Position numbers and translations under genes: made by a program | The notes under the pieces: generated by a model | What the model was told of the DNA's origin: nothing | Databases searched by the model: none | Seen by the model: the letters and a program-made list of their open reading frames with translations, nothing else | In this document: piece by piece, positions 32,948 through 40,378 of the stretch | Position numbering within the stretch: the stretch's first letter is position 1 | How the letters are laid out: every line of letters begins with the position of its first letter | DNA from: Deltaproteobacteria bacterium | Lineage (GTDB): Bacteria; Myxococcota_A; Polyangia; HGW-17; SLPX01 | Assembly (NCBI GenBank): GCA_021162935.1 | Contig: JAGGXR010000104.1 | Location: 1 to 48,614 of the forward strand | DNA: 48,614 nucleotides | Reading direction: 5' to 3'

Positions 32948-34677
32948 CGTCTCGCTCTCGATACCCGTTTTTGTCGGATCGGACGATGCATGCCTCGCCT
33001 GACCGGACGATGCATGCCTCGCCTGACCGGACGACGCACGCCTCGCCTGACCGGACGACGTGTGATCCGCACGGTCCCCCGTCTCCCCGGACGACGTATG
33101 GTCGGCCTCGTCGAGCGCCGGACGGATCGCCTGGTGAACCGATGAGTCCGGGAATGGGTCACGGGTCGTCTCGATCCGGGGCGTTTCATCCGAGACCATG
33201 TCTTCGTGTTCGCTGCAGATTGAGGCGTGATGCGCCCTCGTGCCGCGGATCGTTTGCCCTTCCGAGCGTGGTGCGGCACCGGCCGGTTGTACTGGATTGG
33301 TCGGCTCGACACGTCCTGATATCGGCGCCGCACCGGTTTGGTTGTTTTTGTCTGCCGTGGGTGCAGCCTGCCGTAGGACTGGAGCAGGATGCGCGCCATT
33401 GATGCCGCCTTGATGCGCCACCGTTTCGGATTGCCCAGCAGCACGGCAAAGGCGATCTCGGGCTTGTCCGCAGGGGCGAACCCCACGAACCAGCTGTAGT
33501 CCACGTAGGGCTCGGGCCGGGTCAGGGATCCGGTCTTGCCCGCCACGCGGCCCCAGGGCAGGTAGGACTGGCCACGTCTCGTATAGAAGGCCAGGCGCGC
33601 CGTGCCCACGGTCGTGGTCATGGTCATCATTTTGCCCATCAAGGCGGCCACGAATTCGGTGACCACCGGGCGCTTCCAAGGAGCAGACAGGGCCAGAGGC
33701 TTTCCGTCTTGGGTCACCTGCGCCACGAAGCGTGGCTGCAGCATGACGCCTCGATTTGCCAGGGTCTGGGCGATCATGGCGCCGTGGAGCACGGACAGGT
33801 TCACGTGCCAGAAGCCGGCCGCCACCTTGGCCCGTGCGATAGGATCTTCGGGAATCGCGGCAGGGGACAGGGCCAGGGGCAGGGTCACGTTCAGGTGCTG
33901 GTTGAACCCAAAGGCGTTCGCATAGCGCAGCAGCGTGGGTCGATCCAGGTGCTTGAGCGCCAGCTTCGCGATGATGGCGTTGATGGATTTGGCCAGGGCG
34001 CCTGCCAGTGTGTCGCATTCGTTGTCCGCTTTGGGCTGGTCTAGGATGTGGCGTTTGGACAGGCGATGCGCGCCCCCGTGGTAGCAGACGCGGGTGTATG
34101 GCCGCGTCCGATTTTCGGACAGGAGCGCCGCGGTCGTGATCAGCTTGAAGACCGACGCCGTGGGCGCCCAGGGTTTGAGGCAGAGATCCATGGTACCGAG
34201 GTGTTCGTCGGCCGAGCTGTAGCCAGCCATGGCCAAGACTTTGCCCGTGTGCGCTTTCATGACCACGATGCCGCCGTAGGGCACGTCGAATCGACGGAGT
34301 AGGTTTTTGGCGATCTGCTGGAGCCGCGGGTCGATGTTGTAGACGACCCGGTCGTGCGACAGGACCTGCACCAACTTTCCTTCAACGACTTGAGCCTTGT
34401 CCGGATCCAGGCCCATGGCCCAGGCGGGGCGGTCGGAGGTCTCTGCGGGCGTTATGGACCGTTCGTGCGACCATTGACCCCGGATGGCCGTAAACAGACT
34501 GCCATGTGTCGTCTGCGCCGTCAGGGTCATGGTGGGGCGTTTGTGATGGTGTCCCCGGTTCAGCATGACCAGGAGGAGGAGCGCCGTGGCCAGTAGGATC
34601 CATATGGGGAGACTCCGTGCGGACACGAGTTTTGGAATCGCCTTTGCTTGGCTGCTTGGAGCGGCTTTTCGTCTCAT
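32944..34677 (-). CDS. Penicillin-binding transpeptidase with repetitive Arg-rich tail
   Basis: 577 residues; ATG 34677 follows GGAGG by five bases. One N-terminal helix (about 22-39) anchors a periplasmic D,D-transpeptidase domain with SxxK (Ser175 in TASVFK), SxN (SIN 231-233) and KTG (381-383, in VAGKTGSL). It lacks the large N-terminal domain and PASTA repeats of typical class B PBPs, so it is closer to short FtsI/MrdA-like or PBP3-like forms. From about residue 425 the protein is Arg/Pro/His-rich, ending in RRPVRRGMHR-type repeats. It is followed by the coupled M50-like gene and preceded by a good promoter. Confidence 0.92.
   Translation of the reverse strand: MRRKAAPSSQAKAIPKLVSARSLPIWILLATALLLLVMLNRGHHHKRPTMTLTAQTTHGSLFTAIRGQWSHERSITPAETSDRPAWAMGLDPDKAQVVEGKLVQVLSHDRVVYNIDPRLQQIAKNLLRRFDVPYGGIVVMKAHTGKVLAMAGYSSADEHLGTMDLCLKPWAPTASVFKLITTAALLSENRTRPYTRVCYHGGAHRLSKRHILDQPKADNECDTLAGALAKSINAIIAKLALKHLDRPTLLRYANAFGFNQHLNVTLPLALSPAAIPEDPIARAKVAAGFWHVNLSVLHGAMIAQTLANRGVMLQPRFVAQVTQDGKPLALSAPWKRPVVTEFVAALMGKMMTMTTTVGTARLAFYTRRGQSYLPWGRVAGKTGSLTRPEPYVDYSWFVGFAPADKPEIAFAVLLGNPKRWRIKAASMARILLQSYGRLHPRQTKTTKPVRRRYQDVSSRPIQYNRPVPHHARKGKRSAARGRITPQSAANTKTWSRMKRPGSRRPVTHSRTHRFTRRSVRRSTRPTIRRPGRRGTVRITRRPVRRGVRRPVRRGMHRPVRRGMHRPIRQKRVSRARR
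32980..33075. repeat. 24-bp tandem repeat in the PBP tail
   Basis: Four copies of a 24-bp unit starting CGGACGATGCATGCCT at 32980, 33004, 33028 and 33052, the first two nearly identical and the others diverged. They encode the RRPVRRGMH-like repeats at the C-terminus of the transpeptidase, close to the stop codon. Confidence 0.9.
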
Positions 34678-35078
34678 GGATGCCTCCGGTTCCGGTCTCG
34701 TCTGTTTCGGCGTTGTCCCGGTGCCGAAGAGTCGGGGTCTTGCTGGCTGCACCGGGATCGTCTTTCTTCAATAGAATAAGAACCGTAGGGAGATGTGTCA
34801 AAAAAACCTACATCTTCGGGGTGCAGACTGATCAACAGGTTCGGTTCAGGGTCGGGCAAGCGGCAGGGCAGGGGGATCGAGCGACACTCGTGGGGAAGGT
34901 TGCGCGTGTCGCGGTAGATGCTCTTGGAGCCGTTCGTTCCCTACTCGCTGGTGGAGGTGTAGGAGAGGACGTCGTTCCGGTCGAAATTGGGAGTTCCGTC
35001 CTTGCCTGCCCGTGTTGAGTTGACAGACATCCCTTTCGTACTGGCACAGTGAGAGTCAATCAGGCTTGGACGTCCTAC
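34678..35078. other. Intergenic region between PBP and FHA genes
   Basis: 401 bp without a supported gene. It contains the promoter of the transpeptidase (34773-34801) and its roughly 90-nt leader. The remaining part (34810-35078) has only short unsupported frames and no clear terminator for the FHA gene. Confidence 0.6.
34773..34801 (-). promoter_or_regulatory. Sigma70 promoter of the transpeptidase operon
   Basis: Minus strand: perfect TTGACA (34801-34796), 17-bp spacer and TATTCT (34778-34773), with an A/T-rich stretch upstream. It should start transcription about 90 nt before the ATG at 34677 and drive the PBP and M50-like genes. Confidence 0.75.
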
Positions 35079-36920
35079 CTAAGGCAGGGTGATGCCGTGG
35101 TTGGCGCAGGTGGTCTTGACCATTCGCTTGTACGACCCGCCCAGGTGCGAAATCGCCCACTTGGCCAATGAGGTCCGATGCGTCTGGCAAGCGCTCATGC
35201 CCACGATGAAGGCCATGCGAGAGCTGGACCTGAGCCGATAGGACTGACGGGACAGGCTGATGGCCTGTGAAAATCGATTGTTTGCGTATGCATTTCTGGC
35301 CCGGGCACCGAGTTCTGCCGCCTTCTGGGCAGGATCCTCGGTGGGCGTCGGGGTCGTCGGAGGTGTCGTGTTCCTCGGCTGGACGTGCGTCGTGTGGGAC
35401 CCATGGTGGCGGGATGTGTTCCTGGCCGCCACGGAGATCGACCGGCCGCAGCTATTTTCAATGGGCTGGAAGCGCGTCTCTTCCGGGTTCAGAGCAATGG
35501 CTTTGCGCGCCACGATCTTCACCTCGGCGCAACGCTTTTGTTTTGCCAGGTCTTTGACCCGTTTGAGGAGCAGCTTGGTATAGTCCTCGACGACCTTGGG
35601 CCAGATGGTCTTCAGGTCTGCCTGGTACACGCTGTCCTTGGGGAAGTTCTTACCGAGCATGGCGGCACGGTTTAGGTGCCCTTTCCTCCATGCCGACACG
35701 AGATTCTGATAGACCGTGGCGTTATGTTGCTCAGCTTTGGCCCGGGTCTTCAGTTGCTGCGCGCGTTCGTCCGCTGGGTGTTGGGACAGGAACGCATCGG
35801 CTTCCGAAATTGCCGTAGTCCAGTTTTTGGCTGCCAGGGCCATGGTGATCTTCGAGTAGTCCAGGGTCTCCACCTTGGGAGAAACCTGACCCGTTCCCGC
35901 ATCGATGGTTCCGCTGCTCACCGAAGGCTGTGTCGTTTCGCTTGCATGCGATCTTTTCTTCGCGTTGGACGGTGGCCAGAACACGATCCCCAGGATGACT
36001 GCCAATACGACGATGCCGCCGATGACCACGTAGAGCCCCATCTTGGAGCTTTTCTTGTGGGCGGTGATGCTTTCGATATCGAATACCTCGCCTGGAGCCA
36101 CGAACCGAAATCGAATGTGTCCCAGGTCGATGATGTCGCCTTTGCGCAGTTCCACTCGATCGTACTTTTCGCCGTTGACCACGATGCCGTTTTGGCTGCC
36201 CAGATCGAAGATCGTGTAGTGGTTGCCGTCCCGCACGATTTTGGCGTGGTGTCGGGAGATGGAGCGATGGTCGATGACGATGTCGTTTTCAGGCATACGA
36301 CCGATGACCATGGTGGCCTTGTTGAGCGGGAATTCGGCGCCGAACATCACATCGCTGAGGACCACGGCCTGGGCGAACTGTTCCGGCTCGGGGCTTGCCA
36401 CAAGATCGGCGCCTTCGGTGGCTGGCACCGGGGCAGGGCCTGCCGGTTTGGCAGGGGCGGGCTCGGGCTGCTCCATGGGCTGGGTCTGCGCCTCCTGGAG
36501 ATCCGCCTCGGCTGGGGGCTGAACGTCGGGCGTCGTCCCTTCGGCCACTTCCTCTGGAACGGGAGCCCGTTCCATGGGAATCGTCTTCATTTCTTCAAAG
36601 GGATCGGGGGCCGATGCGGCCGCGGCGGCTCCGTCGAATTTGAAAGCGAGGGTGTAGTCTCCAATTTGGATGCGGTCGCCCTGGGTAACGGGTACGCGGC
36701 CTCTGATCTTGTTGCCGTTGACCTTGATACCGTTGTAGCTCCCCAGATCCTCGACGTAGATCTGACTCGTCTGTTTGAGGAGCTTCGCGTGGCGCCGGGA
36801 GACATTGCGTTCCGTCAGCCGGATCGTGTTCCCCTCTTTTCGGCCGATGGTGATCTCGTCGCGAATGAGAGGAACGATAGTGGTTTTACCCTCGTCGTCT
36901 TCGATGATGAGTTTGATCAT
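35079..36920 (-). CDS. Transmembrane protein with two FHA domains and a TPR-like region
   Basis: 613 residues from ATG 36920 (no clear ribosome site). FHA domain 1 (about 5-95) has IGRKEGN, NVSRRHAKLL and GSYNGIKVNG; FHA domain 2 (about 190-285) has IGRMPENDIVI, SISRHHAKIV and GSQNGIVVNG, so both keep the phosphothreonine-binding residues. A Pro/Glu-rich linker separates them. A membrane helix (about 295-318: GLYVVIGGIVVLAVILGIVFW) leads to an outside region with TPR-like helices (ALAAKNWTTAISEADAFL, then NRFSQAISLSRQSY). It could relay Ser/Thr phosphorylation in the cytoplasm to envelope assembly; the kinase at 2087 is a candidate partner (inference only). Confidence 0.88.
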   Translation of the reverse strand: MIKLIIEDDEGKTTIVPLIRDEITIGRKEGNTIRLTERNVSRRHAKLLKQTSQIYVEDLGSYNGIKVNGNKIRGRVPVTQGDRIQIGDYTLAFKFDGAAAAASAPDPFEEMKTIPMERAPVPEEVAEGTTPDVQPPAEADLQEAQTQPMEQPEPAPAKPAGPAPVPATEGADLVASPEPEQFAQAVVLSDVMFGAEFPLNKATMVIGRMPENDIVIDHRSISRHHAKIVRDGNHYTIFDLGSQNGIVVNGEKYDRVELRKGDIIDLGHIRFRFVAPGEVFDIESITAHKKSSKMGLYVVIGGIVVLAVILGIVFWPPSNAKKRSHASETTQPSVSSGTIDAGTGQVSPKVETLDYSKITMALAAKNWTTAISEADAFLSQHPADERAQQLKTRAKAEQHNATVYQNLVSAWRKGHLNRAAMLGKNFPKDSVYQADLKTIWPKVVEDYTKLLLKRVKDLAKQKRCAEVKIVARKAIALNPEETRFQPIENSCGRSISVAARNTSRHHGSHTTHVQPRNTTPPTTPTPTEDPAQKAAELGARARNAYANNRFSQAISLSRQSYRLRSSSRMAFIVGMSACQTHRTSLAKWAISHLGGSYKRMVKTTCANHGITLP

Positions 36921-36981
36921 GTTTGGGCACAACCGTGTTGCGGGTTATCTATTGGCACAAGGCTGCCAAATCTGAAGAGAA

Positions 36982-37010
36982 AGCATACGAGAGTGGGCGT
37001 TTTCGGTCAA
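36982..37010 (-). promoter_or_regulatory. Sigma70 promoter of FHA gene
   Basis: Minus strand TTGACC (37010-37005), 17 bp, TATGCT (36987-36982), about 55-60 nt before the ATG. Confidence 0.6.
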
Positions 37011-37054
37011 GACTTGTTTTTCCCAGAAAATTCATGCAATAGATCCTTTTTCAC

Positions 37055-37082
37055 TTGACGAGAAAATATCTACGTCTAAAAA
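37055..37082 (+). promoter_or_regulatory. Possible promoter of rplU-rpmA-obgE
   Basis: TTGACG (37055-37060), 16 bp, TAAAAA (37077-37082), in an A/T-rich region. It is the best plus-strand candidate before rplU; the -10 is imperfect. Confidence 0.4.
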
Positions 37083-37093
37083 CTCATAGGCCT

Positions 37094-37125
37094 AAATCCG
37101 GGTACGAATGAAATCCGGGTACGAA
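37094..37125 (+). repeat. Direct repeat in the rplU leader
   Basis: AAATCCGGGTACGAA occurs at 37094-37108 and again at 37111-37125, separated by two bases. It lies in the untranslated leader of rplU; it could be a control element or a simple duplication. Confidence 0.7.
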
Positions 37126-37196
37126 ATCATCAGTCGGAAGAACGCAGGCTCACCGACTGTGGACGCAGGGTATCGTAGGAAGCAAAGGAGGCCGCA

Positions 37197-37511
37197 ATGT
37201 ATGCTGTGGTAGAAAGCGGCGGCAAGCAGTACAAGATGGTTCCGGGCGAGACGGTCAAGGTCGACAGCCTGCCGGGCGACGCTGGTGATGCCGTGACGAT
37301 CGACAAGGTCCTGCTCGTTGCCGACGGCGAGACGGTCAAGGTCGGAACCCCGACCGTCGAGGGTGTGTCGATCAAAGCCGAGATCGTGACCCACGGTCGT
37401 GGAAAGAAGTTGGTCGTGTTCAAGAAGAAGCGCCGCAAGAAGATGCTCCGCAAAGCTGGACACCGACAGAACTTCACGGAATTGAAAGTGACGGAGATTG
37501 CGGCTGGCTGA
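37197..37511 (+). CDS. rplU: 50S ribosomal protein L21
   Basis: 104 residues, normal length. Opens MYAVVESGGKQYKM, contains VGTPTVEGVSIKAEIV and ends with the basic KKKRRKKMLRKAGHRQNFTELKVTEI signature of L21, which binds 23S rRNA domain VI. The ATG follows a strong AAAGGAGG. First gene of the classic rplU-rpmA-obgE order. Confidence 0.99.
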   Translation: MYAVVESGGKQYKMVPGETVKVDSLPGDAGDAVTIDKVLLVADGETVKVGTPTVEGVSIKAEIVTHGRGKKLVVFKKKRRKKMLRKAGHRQNFTELKVTEIAAG

Positions 37512-37583
37512 CGGACTGCGCGGTTTGGGGCCGTTGGGCCCGGACGCAGGAACAGCAGGCAGCAATCGAGGAGGTTAGGACCG

Positions 37584-37847
37584 ATGGCCCATAAAAAAGG
37601 ACAGGGTAGTTCAAGGAACGGGCGCGACACCAGGGGCCAGCGCCGCGGTATCAAAAAATTCGGAGGCCAGCGGGTGCGTGCCGGCAATATTTTGATCCGG
37701 CAACTCGGCACCAAGGTGCATCCGGGTGAGAACGTCGGAATGGGCAGGGACTATACGCTTTTCGCCCTCGTGGACGGCACGGTGCGCTACCATCGGGTCG
37801 CCAACAAGAATCTCCACGTTTCGATCGATCCCACCCCGGGTTCCTGA
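37584..37847 (+). CDS. rpmA: 50S ribosomal protein L27
   Basis: 87 residues: [22 protein letters not shown] followed by [25 protein letters not shown], the conserved L27 sequence near the peptidyl-transferase centre. Here the N-terminus is MAHKKG directly, without the cleaved extension found in Firmicutes. GAGGAGG-like ribosome site 72 bp after rplU. Confidence 0.99.
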   Translation: MAHKKGQGSSRNGRDTRGQRRGIKKFGGQRVRAGNILIRQLGTKVHPGENVGMGRDYTLFALVDGTVRYHRVANKNLHVSIDPTPGS

Positions 37848-37877
37848 TCCACCCGTCGGCCCTTTGGAGGGCTGGCT

Positions 37878-38888
37878 GTGTCTGTTCGATTCATCGACGA
37901 GGCTACGATCCATGCGCACGCCGGAAACGGCGGCAATGGATGCCTCGCTTTTCGTAGGGAAAAGCACGTCCCGAGAGGGGGGCCTTCCGGAGGCAACGGC
38001 GGGCGCGGCGGTCACGTGATCCTCGTGGCCGACGAGCGGCTCGATACCCTCATGGATCACGCCTATCGCAGGCATTACAAAGCCGAGCGGGGGGGGCACG
38101 GCGAAGGGGATCTGCGCACTGGTAAACAGGGTGAGGATCTCCTCGTGCCCGTGCCGGTAGGCACAATGGTTTTCGATGTCGAAACAGAGGATCTCGTCGC
38201 AGATCTCACCGAGGACGGCCAGGAGGTCATCGTGGCGAGCGGCGGCCATGGCGGCCGGGGCAACGCCTCCTTCGTCAGTTCCACGAACCGCACTCCACGC
38301 CGGGTCGAACCGGGTGGCCAGGGCGAAGAACGTCTCCTTCGCCTCGTGCTCAAGTCTATGGCCGACGTGGGGCTCATCGGGCTTCCCAACGTGGGCAAGT
38401 CCACCTTTCTGCGCGTCGTCTCCCGGGCCACACCGAAGGTCGCTGCCTATCCCTTCACCACCATGTCGCCCCACTTGGGGATCGCTCAACTCGACGACGA
38501 ACGCCGCTTTGCCCTCGCCGACCTGCCCGGTCTCGTCGAAGGCGCGAGTCAAGGCCGCGGCCTCGGTTTGCGGTTCCTGCGGCACGTCGAGCGCACCCGT
38601 GTTCTCGTCCACATGATCACCGTAGACGAAACAGGGAATATCGACGCCGCCTTCGCCGCCTGGCAGGCGGTCCGGGGCGAACTGGAATCTTATGGGAATG
38701 GCCTGGCCGAAAAGCCCGAAATCCCCATTTTGACCAAAATGGATCTCCCTTGGGTCCGCGATGCCTACGACGAACTCGCCCATCGATTCCGTGGCGAAGA
38801 CAGAACTCTGCTTGCCGTCTCCGCTGCCACCCGCCAGGGCGTGTCCGTCGCCCTCGACGCCATCTGGCACCTGCGTCTTTCCTCCTAA
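37878..38888 (+). CDS. obgE: GTPase Obg (ObgE/CgtA)
   Basis: Ribosome-assembly GTPase of 336 residues. The N-terminal Obg domain shows its Gly-rich loops (HAGNGGNGCLAFRREK, GGPSGGNGGRGGHV, SGGHGGRGNA). The G domain has GLPNVGKS, switch TTMSPHLG, DLPGLVEGA and G4 TKMD. There is no C-terminal OCT domain, as in many Gram-negative forms. The GTG start follows TTGGAGGG and lies 30 bp after rpmA. Binds 50S subunits and links growth to ppGpp. Confidence 0.97.
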   Translation: MSVRFIDEATIHAHAGNGGNGCLAFRREKHVPRGGPSGGNGGRGGHVILVADERLDTLMDHAYRRHYKAERGGHGEGDLRTGKQGEDLLVPVPVGTMVFDVETEDLVADLTEDGQEVIVASGGHGGRGNASFVSSTNRTPRRVEPGGQGEERLLRLVLKSMADVGLIGLPNVGKSTFLRVVSRATPKVAAYPFTTMSPHLGIAQLDDERRFALADLPGLVEGASQGRGLGLRFLRHVERTRVLVHMITVDETGNIDAAFAAWQAVRGELESYGNGLAEKPEIPILTKMDLPWVRDAYDELAHRFRGEDRTLLAVSAATRQGVSVALDAIWHLRLSS

Positions 38889-39199
38889 GTCTTGCATCGC
38901 CCTGCTCCGACTGATTCATCTTGGGATCTGCCGCTGGCGAAGCCGTCCCGCCCAAGGAGTGACAATTCCGAGCTCCATGGCCTCGGCCAAGGACGGTGAC
39001 AGGCACGGTAATGCGGTGACGGCCACGGCAACAGGAAGGCAGCGACGAGACCTCGCGTGACGGCAATACGGCTCGCCGCCACTCGGTTCATCGAAGCCGA
39101 GACGAGCAAGGATCCGGATGTTGGAACGAACGAGGCGTCTGAGCGCCGCTGCAGGGCCGCTTCGGCCTGCTGAAGGCGGTCTCAGTCGAGGCGCAGCCG

Positions 39200-39223
39200 A
39201 ACGCGGCCCTTTGGCCGCGTTCA
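39200..39223. other. Perfect ten-pair hairpin in the gap after obgE
   Basis: GAACGCGGCC and GGCCGCGTTC separated by CTTT. Strong hairpin; ACACAAG, not T, follows on the plus strand, so it does not look like a standard terminator. Confidence 0.6.
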
Positions 39224-39437
39224 CACAAGCCGCCCGACAGAGGCCAACGCTCGGATCCTCAGTCTGGGCAAAGAAGAACCTCGGACAGACAGAAGCCGTC
39301 GGCCGGAGTCCGAGGGCGAGGAGCCATTGGAGAACCCGGGTGTCGATGTGTCTTGACCCTGTTCTGCGGATGCTGTATTCATCTAGTGTTCTAGGCAAGG
39401 GGCCGTGCAACTCGAAGTGACGGAGGTTGTCTCTTTT

Positions 39438-39465
39438 TTGTGCGGCTTTTGAGTGGGAAAATAAT
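39438..39465 (+). promoter_or_regulatory. Putative promoter of the TPR cluster
   Basis: TTGTGC (39438-39443), 16 bp, AATAAT (39460-39465), placed about 90 nt before the first gene of the cluster. Confidence 0.4.
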
Positions 39466-39562
39466 AAGGAGAGGTTCAGACCGTGGGCCGACCCCCGTGA
39501 AGGGCGGTCTTCAGTTTGGGTCGAATTTGAAAGGACGTAACCGGACATAGGGGGCGTTTGAA

Positions 39563-40378
39563 ATGAAGACGTTGCAACTGTTTCTCGGATTGGCGTTGGT
39601 GCTGAGTTCTGTGACGGCGCAGGCGCAGCAGCCTGCGGCTCGGCCTGCGGCGACACCTGCAGCCACACCGGCGGCACAGCCCGCCACGACCGGTGCCGCC
39701 CAACCAGGTACTCCTGCGGTGGCTGGACAACCTGCGGCTGGCGGGCAGCCGGCAACCGCCGGCACCCCTGGTGGCGCGGCTGCATCGGGCGCTCCAGCAC
39801 CGGCTCCAGCAGCCGTGCCAGCACGTCGTCGCCCGGTGAACTACATCATCCGGCTGCGGCAGCTCGCCGAACGGATCGAGGAACTCCAAGAGCGGGTGTC
39901 GCAGACGAAGTACCGCCTCAGTCTCCTCAAGGAGGCCGTGCTCCACGGTACCATCGCGGGTGCCCAGCTCATTGTGGTCCTGGATCATAAAATGGGCAGT
40001 TCGTTCGTGCTTACGAGCGTCCGTTTTGCCATGGACGGAAAGCCCGTGTTCAGCCGTCCGGACATTACGAGCAGCCGGGAAGCCAACCGTCACCACTGGA
40101 CGATCTTCTCTGGTCCGGTGCCTCCCGGTCCCCACGTGATCACGGTGGAGTTGAAGTGGCACGGCAACGGCCACAGGGTATTTGGCTATCTGCGCGGCTA
40201 CAAGTTTCGGGTGCTGTCGAGCTTCTCGTTCAAAGCGGCTGAGGGCACGCAGACCCAGATTCGCGTCATTGCCTATGAGCGCGGTAACAGCATGACCACG
40301 CCGCTTAAAGATCGTCCGACCATCAAGTTCAAGGCGAAGGTCCAGGCCATGACAGCCAAGCCCAAGGGTCGAAAATGA
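39563..40378 (+). CDS. Exported protein with Pro/Ala linker, first gene of Glt-like cluster
   Basis: 271 residues. A clear signal peptide (MKTLQLFLGLALVLSSVTAQA) is followed by about 70 residues of Ala/Pro/Thr/Gly, a coiled coil (RLRQLAERIEELQERVSQTKYRL) and a beta-rich C-terminal domain ending KFKAKVQAMTAKPKGRK. Such proteins can be mis-named dihydrolipoamide acetyltransferase because of the Ala/Pro linker; no lipoyl or catalytic motif is present. Function unknown. Its stop overlaps the next start (ATGA), so the two are translationally coupled. Confidence 0.8.
   Translation: MKTLQLFLGLALVLSSVTAQAQQPAARPAATPAATPAAQPATTGAAQPGTPAVAGQPAAGGQPATAGTPGGAAASGAPAPAPAAVPARRRPVNYIIRLRQLAERIEELQERVSQTKYRLSLLKEAVLHGTIAGAQLIVVLDHKMGSSFVLTSVRFAMDGKPVFSRPDITSSREANRHHWTIFSGPVPPGPHVITVELKWHGNGHRVFGYLRGYKFRVLSSFSFKAAEGTQTQIRVIAYERGNSMTTPLKDRPTIKFKAKVQAMTAKPKGRK

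Larger units (their letters stand above)
38889..39562. other. Unexplained gap with strong secondary structure
   Basis: 674 bp with no supported gene. 39150-39170 can form a bulged stem around GGCCG/CGGCC, and 39200-39223 is a perfect ten-pair hairpin (GAACGCGGCC / GGCCGCGTTC, loop CTTT) with no following T-run. On the minus strand 38916-39548 is open for 210 codons but lacks a ribosome site and a recognisable product. It could be a non-coding RNA, a genomic repeat or decayed DNA. A promoter for the next gene lies at 39438-39465. Confidence 0.5.

Noticed and set aside
32980-33075. CRISPR-like array
   Set aside because: Units are contiguous without spacers and code in frame for the PBP tail.
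39200-39223. Terminator after obgE
   Set aside because: The hairpin is perfect but has no T-run and lies over 300 bp from obgE, so it is listed only as a hairpin.
39060-39350. RNase P, tmRNA or 6S RNA in the gap
   Set aside because: The hallmark motifs of RNase P and tmRNA are absent, and the folds seen do not match 6S by eye.
38916-39824. 302-codon minus-strand frame after obgE
   Set aside because: It runs through the start of the exported Ala/Pro protein and the gap, has no ribosome site and gives no recognisable product. Kept only as part of the gap description.
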